DNA of 64,000 nucleotides from Parastagonospora avenae f. sp. tritici 18332-5. Its lineage: Eukaryota > Ascomycota > Dothideomycetes > Pleosporales > Phaeosphaeriaceae. The stretch spans positions 434,001 to 498,000 of the forward strand of contig JAFJTR010000005.1 of NCBI GenBank assembly GCA_022559985.1, in the 5' to 3' direction. Below are positions 21,184 to 32,742 of this stretch, piece after piece (positions within the stretch are counted from its first letter, which is position 1; each line of letters begins with the position of its first letter). A program made the translations under genes and the position numbers. The notes beneath the pieces are model-generated. The model was given only the letters and a program-made list of their open reading frames with translations, was not told the origin of the DNA and searched no databases.

Positions 21184-22408
21184 CGTGTAGATCGAGCGGG
21201 TGATGAGCGCTTTATGAGCAGATGATCGTGTAAGTTTATGCGAATTCAAGATTTTGTTTGGACGTGGACCGGCGCGACACAGGCGCTTGAAATGTCGGGG
21301 CGGCGATTCAGAATCTGGATTTCCAGGAACCACCGAGTATGCTAGACCGTTTCTGATAGGCGAAATGGGCGATTTATGCGATCTTGCGGAGGTATGTTCG
21401 GGATGTAAGACTAGGAGAAGAAAGGACAATTAGACACGATCATTGAAGGGGCGAATGTACCCCTCTTCGAGTACGCCCTGCGGCTAGGCGTATCGCTCAT
21501 TTCGACATCCGATGAGAGGCGCCACCAAAACATTTAGCCTCGAAACGCGTCATTTCATTTCGCTAATGTTGTGTCATGATGTAGCGGCGCGGTCAGTCGC
21601 CATTGTCCGGTAAATACGATCTTCGGTAGGCCATGTCGAGACTAGCGCTTGACGAATCTATGAAGTGTGAACTTCAAACCTTCGAACGGCTTGTAGAGAA
21701 CAGTGAAGAGGGCTTTTTTGGACATCATATACGCTCTCACGATGCAGGAAAAGCGAGATTTAGCAGCTCCAGGCATTTCATATGCAGATTGATATTCCTC
21801 TCCTCTGTATAGACAGACCTACTTATGTCTGCCTTAGAAAAAGCTAAAAGACTTCCTAGAGGTATTTGTAGCCGGTTCTGATGCTTTTCTTCTTCGTATT
21901 AATTGATTGTCGTAGTTTAGCTGCATTAGCTATCTCTCGCTTCTTCTGCAACTTGAGAGACACGCCAGGTGTCTCGCGCTCGCTTGTCGGCCTTCATCAT
22001 AGCCTACCTACGCAGCTCTTGCTGTCCTCGTCATTTGTATTCATCAAAACTGTATATCACGAGACTTATTTCAGAAGGTCGTGAGACGTATGCGTTCATC
22101 TTGTGGTAAAAGCGCTTCGAGGTACCTTTCGCTTGTCATGCAAGCATTTCGGAAACAGACAGACATTGCCCATGAGTCTGACCCATGAAGCTCTGCACCA
22201 TCCAGTAATCAGAGTGAACAACTCGCAGCCTGTCCGAAAATGAAGTGCAGCGAAGCTGCAGTACCAGTGATTGATGAATCTAAGTCCGTCGTAGGGATGT
22301 ACAAAGCTGAAATATCCACAACCCGTGCCATCAAGTACACCTGCAGCACCTCTGCTCTGATGCCAATGACATTTGATAAAGCTCATCAACTCCAGCTCTA
22401 AATGCAAG
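21184..22408. other. Intergenic region
   Basis: Monooxygenase upstream region and the 3-prime flank of the dehydrogenase gene. No ORF with recognisable protein features. Confidence 0.5.
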
Positions 22409-24529
22409 TTACTCCCGACCCAGAACGATCAATTCGCTCTCTGCTCCACTGTCGCTGGTGATGTACATCCTTTCGTACTTATCTTTGGCAATTGAAACAG
22501 GTCGGAAGCATTGAGTAGTTGAGCAATGTTCCACGTCCGGATTCCAGAACACATCGGTCCAGCCCATGGTGCTGTTCAGCGGTGCGACAGGGCGATATCC
22601 ATTGGCGTCTCTGACGAACGGTACCTCGACCACTTTGTATCCAGTCGGTTCAACGCGATTCCAAGACCCATGGAAGGTGATATACATGCTTGTAAAGTTC
22701 TTATTGAAAGAAGCATCAAGGGGCGCTACATGCGCAGGAAGTGCGAGCTTTGCTGTCACACTCTTTGTTTTGCACGTGTCGTCCGTGAAGGTTGCATTTG
22801 GCTCAAGCACGAATTGGTCACCTGCGGCAAAGGCGCGGTCGGTAATAGCCTCTGGCTTTGCAACAGTATAACATGTGGGATATCCGTACCAGTCCGTATT
22901 TACTGCAGATGGATCGCCCAAGTAGTTGAGTTCGTCGGCTGGATTATCAGAATGTATGTCGACAGCTATGCCTCCAATCGTGCGGTGCAGCTCATCAGCG
23001 GAGTTCTCCACGCCCCAAAGCCTATTGAAGCGTCAGCTTGGTGCAAAAAATCGAAGCTTCAGTATACTTACATCCCGTCACCGTCGAAAGCCAGGCCAAC
23101 TTCATTACGCAGACCATATCCCATCTGGTATCCTTCGCTGACGTAATTGAAGCCGTCATCTGGCGGCTTTGTCATATCGAAGACCTTGACACATGATCGG
23201 GCAGTCTTGATATCCGCCGAGCCATAATCGAAGTTATCATCAGAGCCGTGTGAAACGATGAGCAAATTGGGATGCTTTGGTGGGATCGCAAGCGTCCTTG
23301 TAACATGGCCTCTGCTCCCCATACCAGATATTACTGTTCTCGATGTCTCGGATGCCACCATGGTTTTCGAATCATAGCTCCAAGCAAACACCGAAGTTGC
23401 CGAGCTTGCGAACAGAGTTTTGCCGTCTTCGCTTAGTGCTATCCCGTGATTCAGATTCCGCTGAGTGATCAATGTCTTCGATGTTGCGAAGCATCCATCT
23501 GGGCCAATCTTGTGCACTGATATCCCGAGGCCATTTTGGACCACAAGTAGATTGCCTGCGGTGTCAAAGAGTAGACCTCGGGGCTGCGTCAAGCCACCTG
23601 CTATTTTGGTAGCCCTCCAGCCCTTCGTAGTATTGACTGGAAAAGCGAGTGCCGGAACACCAGCACATGTCATCGGCACACCAGTTTGGATGGGCTGTGG
23701 TGAAGCCGATGATGTCAAGCTGGTGCTGATGGTCGTTGGTCGAACGCTAATGGTCGGGCCTGGAACTGAAGCACTGTTCGAAAATGGAGGAGCGCCATCG
23801 ATAAGGTTTGCAGTTACCAGTTTGTCGAAGTCTACATTCTGGCCCTGGCTGAGGTCGATCTTGTAGTTGCCGAATGAGCTGTGGACATTGAACGTCGATC
23901 TGTTATTTGCAGGTTGCGCCGGTGCTTTGCTAGACAATCCATACGCAAACTTCTGGGCTGGTGCTAACGGATCGATTGATACGAGGTCTCCGTCGACATT
24001 GTGCCATTGCGAACAGCCTCTACACCGTACGTTGAGTGTCCAGTGTGTGTCGTTGTAGCCTGTTCCCTTGACGTAAGAATATTCCGCTCCATCAAACGCT
24101 TGCGGTAAACTGAGTCCACTTTACACGTGTCAGTGATAGTCACAAATAGCAATCAAACTACTTACAAGGCCATTCTTGACGAGTAAATGGTCGTGTTAGA
24201 GGCATTGTTGACCCATCCGAGTGTCAAGGGAACGTATGGCATAGTACCGCCCCATGAGAAGCCAACCCATCCATTATTTCTGGGAGAAACGATCTGCAGC
24301 ACAGTGTCGAAAGGAGCGGTCTTGTTCTTTGGCAGCGCAATTCCAAAGGTTACACCGTTACTGCCCATCCACCCTGAGTAACAAATTGAAGTGACGGCAT
24401 CGCAATAACGTTGTGTCGTCTGAGCATGGGCTTGTTTAGAAGTCAGCAAGAGACCCTGAGTTCAGATTTGTGCCACTCACATCTACCGGCAACAATTGCT
24501 GCGCCTAGCAGCAACCCGTAAGGTATCAT
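22409..24529 (-). CDS. Secreted cytochrome b-PQQ sugar dehydrogenase (AA8-AA12 architecture)
   Basis: Four exons (24481-24529; 24166-24430; 23072-24109; 22409-23021) give 654 aa. After a signal peptide (MIPYGLLLGAAIVAG) comes a cellobiose-dehydrogenase-type cytochrome/DOMON domain: YCDAVTSICYSGW, GWVGFSWGGTMPYVPLTLGW (candidate axial Met) and NDTHWTLNVRCRGC (candidate axial His). A Ser/Thr/Pro linker follows (about residues 200-240). The C-terminal domain is a glucose/sorbosone dehydrogenase beta-propeller (GGLTQPRGLLFDTAGNLLV, LNHGIALSEDGKTLFASS, MGYGLRNEVGLAFDGDGMLW, TFHGSWNR). The combination matches fungal PQQ-dependent pyranose dehydrogenase, which passes electrons from sugar oxidation through the heme to partners such as LPMOs. 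No CBM1 is present. Cofactor and partner are inferred from the family. Confidence 0.88.
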
Positions 24530-25679
24530 GGTGATTGAGCTGCGAAGCCAGCTGGGTTAGGCATATGGATTCTTGTAGCCTACATTTTGTTGACTTTTAA
24601 ATGTGCGATACCAAGTAACACCTGTCGTATGGTCCCTGGAAATATATTGAGAATCTCAGGGCGCCTTATCGTCCCAGGCTACGAGCAACAAGGGCGTATG
24701 GACCATGATACCCAATCCCGACGTGGGCATTGCAGATCAGGAGATCATCGTACAACACAGACACGGCTTATAGAGCCCATCCACCTATCCATTCGTATCC
24801 AGAGACTGGAGATTGAGGAAGAGTGCTCGGTGCTATGGCTGTGTGGGGTGTGGGACTCGCTTCTGCGGTTGCGAATATACCTTGCATTCCCCACAACACC
24901 ACGATCAACTCTTGGTGTGACCATATCCAACCAGATCCAGATGAGACTCCCAGTCTTTGACAGGTAGCCCTGGTAGTGTGTAGCATCTTTGTTGGTCCGG
25001 TTCTTGGTTCCATGAGCCTCATGATCCACTCCCGGTTGCTGGCTGTGCCAGAATAATTGAGAAGTAGGGTGAGAGCGGTAGCGATTGCCGTGTAACTAAG
25101 CATGGATCGCTTTTAATGACCTTTGAATGTTTAGAATGATGATTATATGCGAGCTGATTCGGCTTTCGGAGAATCTAAGGGATAAGTTGTATGTTCAGGG
25201 CTAAATAGATGAATTGTTCCTTATCCTTTATTAATAACGGACGTCAGCGCGGGACTATCAGCTTGGAAAACCGGCACGCGCGCGTGTGGTTGTATATCCA
25301 TACGAGGTGTGAATGTGGTACCGCGACGATTAGGATGCGCGCGAGCGGCGGACTACGAAGTATTGCCAGATCAGGAGATGTGCACGCCTCGAGGGGCGTG
25401 TTGTGTCACGAACGACGTTGCGACTGAATAGTCACACATGTCATGTGCAGAGACATCTGTGTCGCGGATTGAGTCTCGATGGGATTGTGACCTTGCGGAT
25501 GATGTTGGAAGGAAGGAGAGAGCGAGAAGAGACTGAAGATGTTCGACCGCCCCTAGTGCACGGACGTGGAATGCATTCAAGCAGGTACGAGAGACTTTCG
25601 CTGGAATTCAGAATCTGTGATGTGAATTACTTGCAACATAAGCTGCAGTATTTCAAAGGCCTTTATCTCACACGCCTTA
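24530..25679. other. Intergenic region with a weak small-protein candidate
   Basis: The minus strand from ATG 25103 to 24768 encodes 111 aa starting MLSYTAIATALTLLLNYSG, which looks like a signal peptide. The rest has no motif and one cysteine. A neighbouring frame has SWCCGEC. It could be a small secreted protein with an intron, a decayed one, or chance. Confidence 0.2.
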
Positions 25680-26532
25680 TCAAATCTTCGCCTTCGCAGG
25701 CGCAGTCACTCTCTTCCCATGCACATAACAAATCCCCCGAATCTTCTCCGCCGCCTCGCCCCAAAGTTCGTTCCGCAGTAGACTATACACGCCCATCTTG
25801 CTCTTTCCCTGTATACTCCTCGCTTTCCTTAGTGCTACCTCAAGCATCTCCTTCGGGTCCGCAATTTCGTCGACGATACCGTCTTCCAATGCTTCTTTGC
25901 CCGTCCACCTGTGAGCTTCCAGCAACATTTTGCGCGCAATTTGTGGACGGAGCTTGAGACGCGGAAGGAAACCAATGCCAGGGAAGTGCAGGCCTAGGTT
26001 TACGGGAGGCATGGAGAAGAAGCCACGAGAGGAGTTCATGATGCGGTAGTCGTGGGAGAGGGCAAAGGGGCATGCGCCGCCGAAAGTGTGACCTGTGAGC
26101 AGGGCGATGGTGGGGAATGGGTAATCGAGAAGTGTTGCTAACAACTTTGCCAGTGTCAGCACGGTGGCTGGCATTAAGGCGACCGAGAGAGATAGCTTGA
26201 GGCATCTTGAAAGAGGCTCGCTAAGTGGAATTTGTTCGTTCTCTGCGCAAATGGGGCAATCGTACCGGGAAGAATCCGTCGCTGTTTGCAAAGGGGTTTG
26301 TGTCCGCTTCATCCAGCTCCAATCCTGTGCACCAAAACTTCTCATCATTGCCTCGTGTTATCACGCATCCTTCCGAATCTGGACCTAGCTTTGTCTCTAT
26401 GTCTCGAAGTGCGCGTATTATTTCTTGTGCAAAGCGTACATTGATCCGATTCTCGGGCGCTTTCTGAAGAGTAATTACGAAGACACGGTCATGCTGATCA
26501 ACGCGTAAGTCTTTGTAAGGTCCCAGTGCCAT
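25680..26532 (-). CDS. Enoyl-CoA hydratase/isomerase family protein (ECI-like, C-terminal AKI)
   Basis: Two exons (26266-26532; 25680-26144) give 243 aa, single crotonase domain. The 121-nt intron joins NSDGFFP to LLATLLDYPFP in phase 0. Crotonase landmarks are FVITLQKAPENRINV near the N-terminus, WCTGLELDE, and LTGHTFGGACPFALSHDYRIM, which holds the oxyanion-hole Gly-Gly. NLGLHFPGIGF and TGKEALEDGIVDEI follow. The family shifts or hydrates enoyl-CoA double bonds in fatty-acid beta-oxidation. The C-terminus AKI is a PTS1-like tripeptide, so peroxisomal import is plausible. It lies downstream of the Zn2Cys6 gene on the same strand. Confidence 0.88.
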
Positions 26533-26716
26533 TTTGAAGACGATGACGTATGACGGAGTGCGCAATGAACGTTACTATGTTTGCTGAATTATGAGGATTT
26601 GGTATAGACGCTCCAATGCTCAGCAATGACTTCTGCGTAAGCGTATAATCCAATTGTTCAAAGATAGTACAGCAAGCCCGAGATGCTGAAGCTGTCCCAA
26701 GATGCGCGCATGAGAG

Positions 26717-26722
26717 CCTCGG
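26717..26722. promoter_or_regulatory. CCTCGG motif upstream of the enoyl-CoA isomerase gene
   Basis: CCTCGG is the core bound by the fatty-acid regulators FarA/FarB and CTF1 in filamentous fungi. It lies 185 bp before the ECI start. A 6-mer on either strand occurs by chance about every 2 kb, so support is modest. Confidence 0.3.
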
Positions 26723-26906
26723 CATGGCGGCTGCGGAGAATGTGGGGGCAAATCGGATCCTCGTCCAATCGTCCGGTGAATTTCGGTATTTCGCACTTGG
26801 GGCATTATTTCGCTTACTCGCTGCTGTTGACACTTCGACTGATGTGTTAATGCATCGTAGATGTGCATGGTAGTGCGCGGTCGAGCAATGCACTAGGTTC
26901 ATATGC

Positions 26907-29055
26907 TCACCATCCGAGTCCTCCTTGATCCCAGTCATTTGTGAGCCAGCTGCCCACACCGTACTGTCCAAACCACTCTTGCGGCTGGAGTAGCGTCGGC
27001 TCGAGCGATGGCTCGGCGGCGATATTGCTGTTCATCATTTGTTGCTGTATAGCCGCATTTGTCGCCATATCAAGTTCCATAGTCTGATTGTTCGGCGTGC
27101 GAAGACCGTGCAAAATGCCTGCCGTTTCCAGATCTCTTGTTGCGAACGGAGTGGCTTGCGGTAGTCTCTGGTATATAGGATGCCACATGCGACATAAATC
27201 GGGGCCGAAATCAGAGAAAAATTGTGCTGTCGTGTTGGGGAAGTTAATGTCCGGAAACGGCCCCAACTGCGTCCGTTGCGTGACCTTCTCGCGAACATCG
27301 ATGAGGTGCTTCAAGCTGCCAATTGCGGTCGGCCATCTCTTACTGAGCTCTTCAAGCGCTCGCGCCAGGATTTCCAGATTCTCTTCAGCTATATGCACCA
27401 TGTCCGCGTAACGGTAGCACGACAGCTGAGCGAACCCGGCTGTTAGGCAGTAGAACGTGAAGATAGGCCCAAGATAGCGGAGCTCGTCCCGAGCTATGAA
27501 GTCCTCAAACATGCCCGCAACATAGGACGAAGCGAGAAGCGCAGCTGTGGATGGCGCAAGATTTATATCTGTTGGGCGATTCAAAATGACCAGCACTGTA
27601 AAATACTGAACATGTATCTGTCGCGCTTCGAAGCTATATGGCTTCAATGGCCTCCTCTCCGTCTGTCTACAAAGTTGCAGATGGTCAGGGAGTGTCTTGA
27701 CCCAACGGAATAGTCTGTCCTCAAGTGCTTTTCGCTGCTCTTGTAGACCATGTTTGCGAAGATAGCTCTGGGTCAGATCACCTGGTGAATCGATCAGCAC
27801 TTGCCATGCAAATTCTGTGGATCCTACACGATGTGCCATCGTGGGTCTCAAGAAGCTTACCAAGAATGCAAGATATGCCCACATATGCAGAAAAGAGTTC
27901 AGCCGCGCCCGTTGCGCCGTCAAAGTCGAGGGCTGATATTGGCGAAACGTCTGCGAATTTGAGATCAATGGCTCGTGGCCTTCCGTGCCCCGCATTGATG
28001 AGACAGTCGCGAACATTCAGCGACCACCAGATTCTCTTTCGTAAGCCCGCGTCAGATTTTCCCGTAGGCTCACGATGCAGGCCGACTTGATGTGCCAGTC
28101 CAACACATACTCGTAACCAGAAGCTGGATGTGTCTAGCGAGATCTGCTCGGGGCCTTGTGGGTTCCACCAGTGAAGCAGGCATGCCGCTGCAATAGTGAC
28201 TATGGGATCCTCTTCGGCGCTCATCCAGAACAGTACTCTGGCTTTCTTGTAGAAGTCTTCGGATGGATAATCCGCAAGAGGGGCACTGACTCTGCTACCA
28301 GCAAGGAACATCGCTTGCTGGAGCAGAAGAGAAACCTTACCAGGGCGGCGGTCGTAGATCCAGCTTCGCTCGACGACTGGCGTCCAAGGATAACATCGCT
28401 CCCAGAAAGCATCCAGCAGGCTTTCACGTATCGCACGCGGAGGTAAGTCGGCAACGCGCTGCACTTTCAAGATCGTGACGTCGCTCTCGGAAAGACGATG
28501 GGGTACTTTGCTGTGAACACCATCGTCGTTGACCGGAACTTCGCCGCGAAGATACTCCAGGCGACCAAGGTAGCTCACGCTGTTGGACTTTTGGTATGAC
28601 TGTTGCGTCATGTTCGATGCCATGCTGTGATATGTTCCCGGATAGCTCGGACCAGGAGGGTGTTCCAGTAATGGAGACTCATCGAAACTTGCTGTGCTCG
28701 ACATCCGTCGTCCAAGTTCGCTTTCTGACTGCACGCTTGTTCCATACGCTTGGTTACTGCTTTCCGCTGTGCCCGTATTCACCATATCTATCATGGCAAA
28801 GTTCGTGTCGCTTCCCTGGGGCATGGAATCCTCATGCTGCGTCTTGACCCGCGTCTCGCCTGCTGCGGGTGGAGATGGGCTGAATGTGAATCGCTTTCGC
28901 TTTCTTTCCCGAGGCACGCACTCATATCCGTCTTTCGTGCAAGGAGTACACACTTCTCCATCCACATCATCGATATCGCATCTGACCTTTTTCTTGTGGC
29001 ATATGACGCATGCTTTGACTGTGCGACGAGCTCGTCCATCTTTGTCTTTCGGCAT
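26907..29055 (-). CDS. Zn2Cys6 transcription factor (cutinase factor/FarA-like)
   Basis: Two exons (27861-29055; 26907-27781; 79-nt intron) give a 689-aa nuclear regulator. The DNA-binding cluster starts at Cys16: ACVICHKKKVRCDI, a nine-residue spacer, CTPC and DGYEC, followed by a basic stretch (PRERKRKR). The fungal-specific middle region occupies about 225-480 (LLDAFWERCYPWTPVVER; VGLAHQVGLHREP; RKRIWWSLNVRDCL, with GRPRAI after it). The overall pattern recalls regulators annotated as cutinase transcription factor 1-beta or FarA, which control fatty-acid use; this is an impression, not an alignment. The genes around it encode acyl-CoA enzymes, which fits. Confidence 0.88.
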
Positions 29056-29893
29056 GTTCCTCACGGTCCTCGATGCGAGACTTGCGACATTATCCAGACC
29101 ACAATTATGGATGACTGATAGCAGAAAACAGATCTGGCGGACAAGAATGCGGGGATGGAGGAGCGATGCATGAGATGATCGAAGGTGCAGATGCGGGTTG
29201 TGGTGGGGGGGCTTCCTTCCACTGACTGGCCCAGCCACTCGGTGCTCCCTTACCGCAGTACATAAACTTGCGCATTTCAATGTTCTTTCATTACAGAAGT
29301 TCACAAATTTCGTGTAAAATGTGGACGATCAGGCTGTGTCGCCTTTTAGAAGAGTGTCTCGTACCTATGAACGGGAATCGTCTTTGCACGCGCATTATCC
29401 AGTGCGTGTAAATTCAGGGTATCAACCAAGCGCAACCTTGATTGTACTGCTAGGTCTCTTCATTCTATATGCTGTCTGACTTAAACAAGGTATCGCAATG
29501 TCGAAATAAATACTTCGTCTCGTGCTGATCTACAGGCACATATCAGACCGTCCAAAAAGGCCCGGCCAACACTCGCCAAGGGGAACACATGTTTGTCCAT
29601 TTGTAGACATATGCGCACGGCCCGATTATAGCTATTAGAATTCGGCACGTTGGCGAATGACCAGAGCATGGAAGAGCTGTCATCACAGAGTTTCGGGTAT
29701 GCAAGCGAATCTCGGGACGGAAGAGTAAGGCGCCAATCGCCTGCGCTGCAGGAGACAAACTTTGAGATGCGTCGATGTCACTTGCATATTTCTCTCGCAG
29801 CATGCAATTTTAACATGATTTTGAATTGCGTACTGGTAGCTGTCGACCTATGTAGGTTCGATCAGTACTTAACAGCAGTCCCGCATTTATTGT
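29056..29893. other. Intergenic region
   Basis: Upstream region of the Zn2Cys6 gene and 3-prime flank of the hydrolase gene. Nothing recognisable. Confidence 0.5.
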
Positions 29894-30678
29894 CTAGTGC
29901 AAGAACTCGGTGAACCAGTTCACGACAATCCTCTTCGCCCTCTCCAGTCCGTCCTTCTGTTTCGGGTCGCTGGGGTCGCCTCGTGCCGCGAATCCGTGGG
30001 TAAGACCCGGGAAGTAGATGTACTCCCACTGCACACCTGTCTTGGGCAGCGTGTCTAGTGTATATTTCTTCAATTCCTCCGTGTATGCGAAATCGTTCTC
30101 GGGCGCAAGGACCTGTACAGGTACCTTGACGGCGTCCACTTCGGCCTTGTCGAGCAGGGACGGATGTGCGGTAGAGACGGCGTCGATGAGAGAGGGGTCG
30201 GCGGCCAACTTGAAGCACGCCCAGCCGCCATAGCAGAAGCCCATAGCTCCGACTTTCTTGTATTGCTTCTTGAGCTCTTGCGCGTTGGCTTTGATTTCGG
30301 GCCAGCGCTTGTCCTTATTGTTGCGGCCGATGAATTCCATAACGTCAAACTTCTTCGCCTTCTCGGGATCACTCATAGCGTCTGGGTCCACGACCTCTCC
30401 ATCGAAGCTTCACGCTCCAATCAGTACGATGTTGAACCTTGAGTATCTGGTAGAACTCACTAGTCGGGGATGTAAACAGTGACATTGGCTTCCTTGGCAT
30501 AGTGGTCTGCCAGAATGCGAACGTTGGGTAGTGTCCAGCCGAAGATGTCGGCGATGATGAGGACAGCAGCGTCCTTGTTGTCACCAGTCACATACGCCTT
30601 GTTCTGACCGAGAGTGGTCTCCTTGCCCACAGACTTGCCATCCCAGGCAAATCCAGTTTTGCAGTTGTCGCAGGACAT
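29894..30678 (-). CDS. Dienelactone hydrolase-family alpha/beta hydrolase
   Basis: Two exons (30461-30678; 29894-30407; 53-nt intron) give 243 aa, the usual size for the family. It starts MSCDNCKTGFAW. The nucleophile elbow is GFCYGGW (Cys at about 131), the acid lies in APENDFAY and the histidine in LTHGFAAR, making the Cys-Asp-His triad typical of dienelactone hydrolases. IIADIFGWTLPNVRILADHYA is the conserved N-terminal strand-helix. No signal or PTS1, so probably cytosolic. These enzymes open lactones or cleave small esters; the natural substrate is unknown. Confidence 0.93.
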
Positions 30679-31443
30679 TGTGAAATTTTTGTTAGATGGC
30701 AGGGATTAAGCAGACGTCTATATGAGGTTGATGTTTGACAGGCAATTGGAGGGGCCTGGGAGCTTTTAGGCGGGGTCAAGGTCAAGCCCGCTGGTAATTG
30801 TCATCGTTGTCTCCGCTTTGCAGTGACGGCGATGACGAGGACCGACTTTGACCCGGCTCCGTTGCAGACGGCCAATTACAATCGATCATGTAGATAGCAT
30901 GAGGTATGGTTGATGCATGACGACAAATCGCGGAGATAAAACTAAGGCGAGCTCAAAACCCGGCGCACGCTGCCGACTTTTCTCCGAGCTGTCATGACAG
31001 CGATCAGCAACCCCGGTTGCGACAGAAACGAGCGATCGGGACACCGTAGAAACATCTCGCAATGACTCTAACTGGTAGGTCTCTGACGCTCAAGTCCAGA
31101 ATGCTCATATGGTTCCAGCGTTAGCTATGGCACTTGAAATACAGATGTTATTGCCGCTCACATACGTCTTTCCGGCAAGTCATGAGTGCAGAATGTCTTT
31201 TAATAATTGGCCATATATGAAAAAAAGTATGGATGAAGAGACTGCTCGCGAGCTGCAGAAATGAAGATTGAAGTAGCTGTGTTATGAAAGCGCAATGGTC
31301 ACCTCAGAGGAACAGAAAAGAGAAGGAACAACACCGTAATACATCGTATGAGTTTTTTTGCGTCCAGCGATAATCGACAAGTGCTCAATGGTCCAGCACA
31401 ATTGAATCAGTGGGCTTTCAGAAATCGCTCGCAGACAGGTGGC
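30679..31443. other. Intergenic region
   Basis: Hydrolase upstream region. No gene recognised. Confidence 0.5.
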
Positions 31444-32742
31444 CTAACGACTCCCATCTCCTCGCGCACGACATGCGAGGATATCTCGGTCCACAGGGAC
31501 AGCCGGGTACAGAGGACGAGGCGTGCTTGTGTGGCGGCCATTGCGTTCGTATAAAAGCAAAAAGGCGTTGCCCGATGTAGGACGTGAATAGTAACCCTGC
31601 TGACGCCAGTAATTAGTCCAGTGTACCCATGAATCTTCACGAAACCAATTGACGACCCATGTAATGGGCACTACCTGGGCGGCACAAATGAAGCTGCTTG
31701 CTTTAGAGTTGCCTTCGAGGTAGTATGAGCTACGATGAATGTCGCTAGCATTTAGCAACGGAGGAGCAGCAATCCTACCTCTGCTATCGGCACATGTGAA
31801 GGGCGCGTCATCGCGGTAGGAACCTGTGAATCGCTTCAGCACACGTCCACGTTCGGATGTAGAGTGATGCTCTTTTACACCGCAAGTGTAAAGAAACAGC
31901 ATCTCGAATCGTCCGGCGCCAGGGATCTTGAAATGCTGGAGTCCGTATCCGATGACAACATTTTCCCAGGACCAACCCAGTTCTGCTTCGTGCTCAGACT
32001 TGCTCCAGCGTGGCTCATCGTTTTCCTGTCATAGCCAAAATTCGTAAGCATGACAAAACTCATGTACTAGCGTGATAGCGAACAAGAACAGGACGCGATA
32101 TGCTTCATCTTGATTGGACTTAGAGAGGTGACGGCGGAAGTACTCCTGGAAATCATTGCTCATCACAACCAGAGGTTGACCGTGGCCCAGACGAGCATGA
32201 CGAGATATGTGAGGCCAGTCACTGCTTCTAATCTCCCGATAGAATTGCTGCTGCTCCTTATGTCTACACGTTACACCAAAGTTGCTACCACCGCGGTGAC
32301 CGGGAGGCTGGAACATGAACGTGGTTACCTCACCAACGTGGAGAATGTTTTGCCGTACCTTCGCTACTGCTTCAGAACTGACTGAATAAGGCGTAGGAAC
32401 AATATGAGTACCCGAGCGGTCGCGACGGTGCTCGCCAAATGTGAGATGGCTGAACCACATCAATGGGAAACGCTCCGTCAGAAGGCGGCTAGCAAGCTTG
32501 AAGGCGTCTTTGGTGAATGGATAGATTTCTCTAGTCTGCTGGCCAGGTCCCGAAGCCCAGCGGTTCTCGAAGAAGGGCAGAATGGAATTGGCTAGGTTCG
32601 GATTTCGATAAGTGGCGCGTGGATTGTGAGCACCCGAAGCTTGGATGTGCCGATCATACATGTCGAGAGCACCGTGTAGAAAGCGATTCACGTCGTTTGG
32701 CATGCTGCTGATGTGTAATGCCTCTGGAGTGCATCCCTGCAT
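31444..32742 (-). pseudogene. Zincin-like (HExxH) protein gene with one internal TGA
   Basis: A single frame of 433 codons from ATG 32742 is interrupted only by TGA at 32029-32031. The first part ends with TLVHEFCHAYEFWL, which carries a zinc-protease HExxH (HEFCH). Directly after the TGA the frame goes on with QENDEPRWSKSEHEAELGWSWENVVIG, a region expected after HExxH in SprT/zincin-like fungal proteins, and then to the stop at 31444. Either one nonsense mutation has broken the gene, or the TGA is read through. A 42-nt in-phase intron with weak sites would also remove the stop, but it would delete the HExxH itself. No signal peptide. The substrate is unknown. Confidence 0.6.

Noticed and set aside
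30700..31350. Possible RIP-affected or repeat DNA
   Set aside because: AT content is not clearly raised and no repeated unit is visible; ordinary intergenic sequence.
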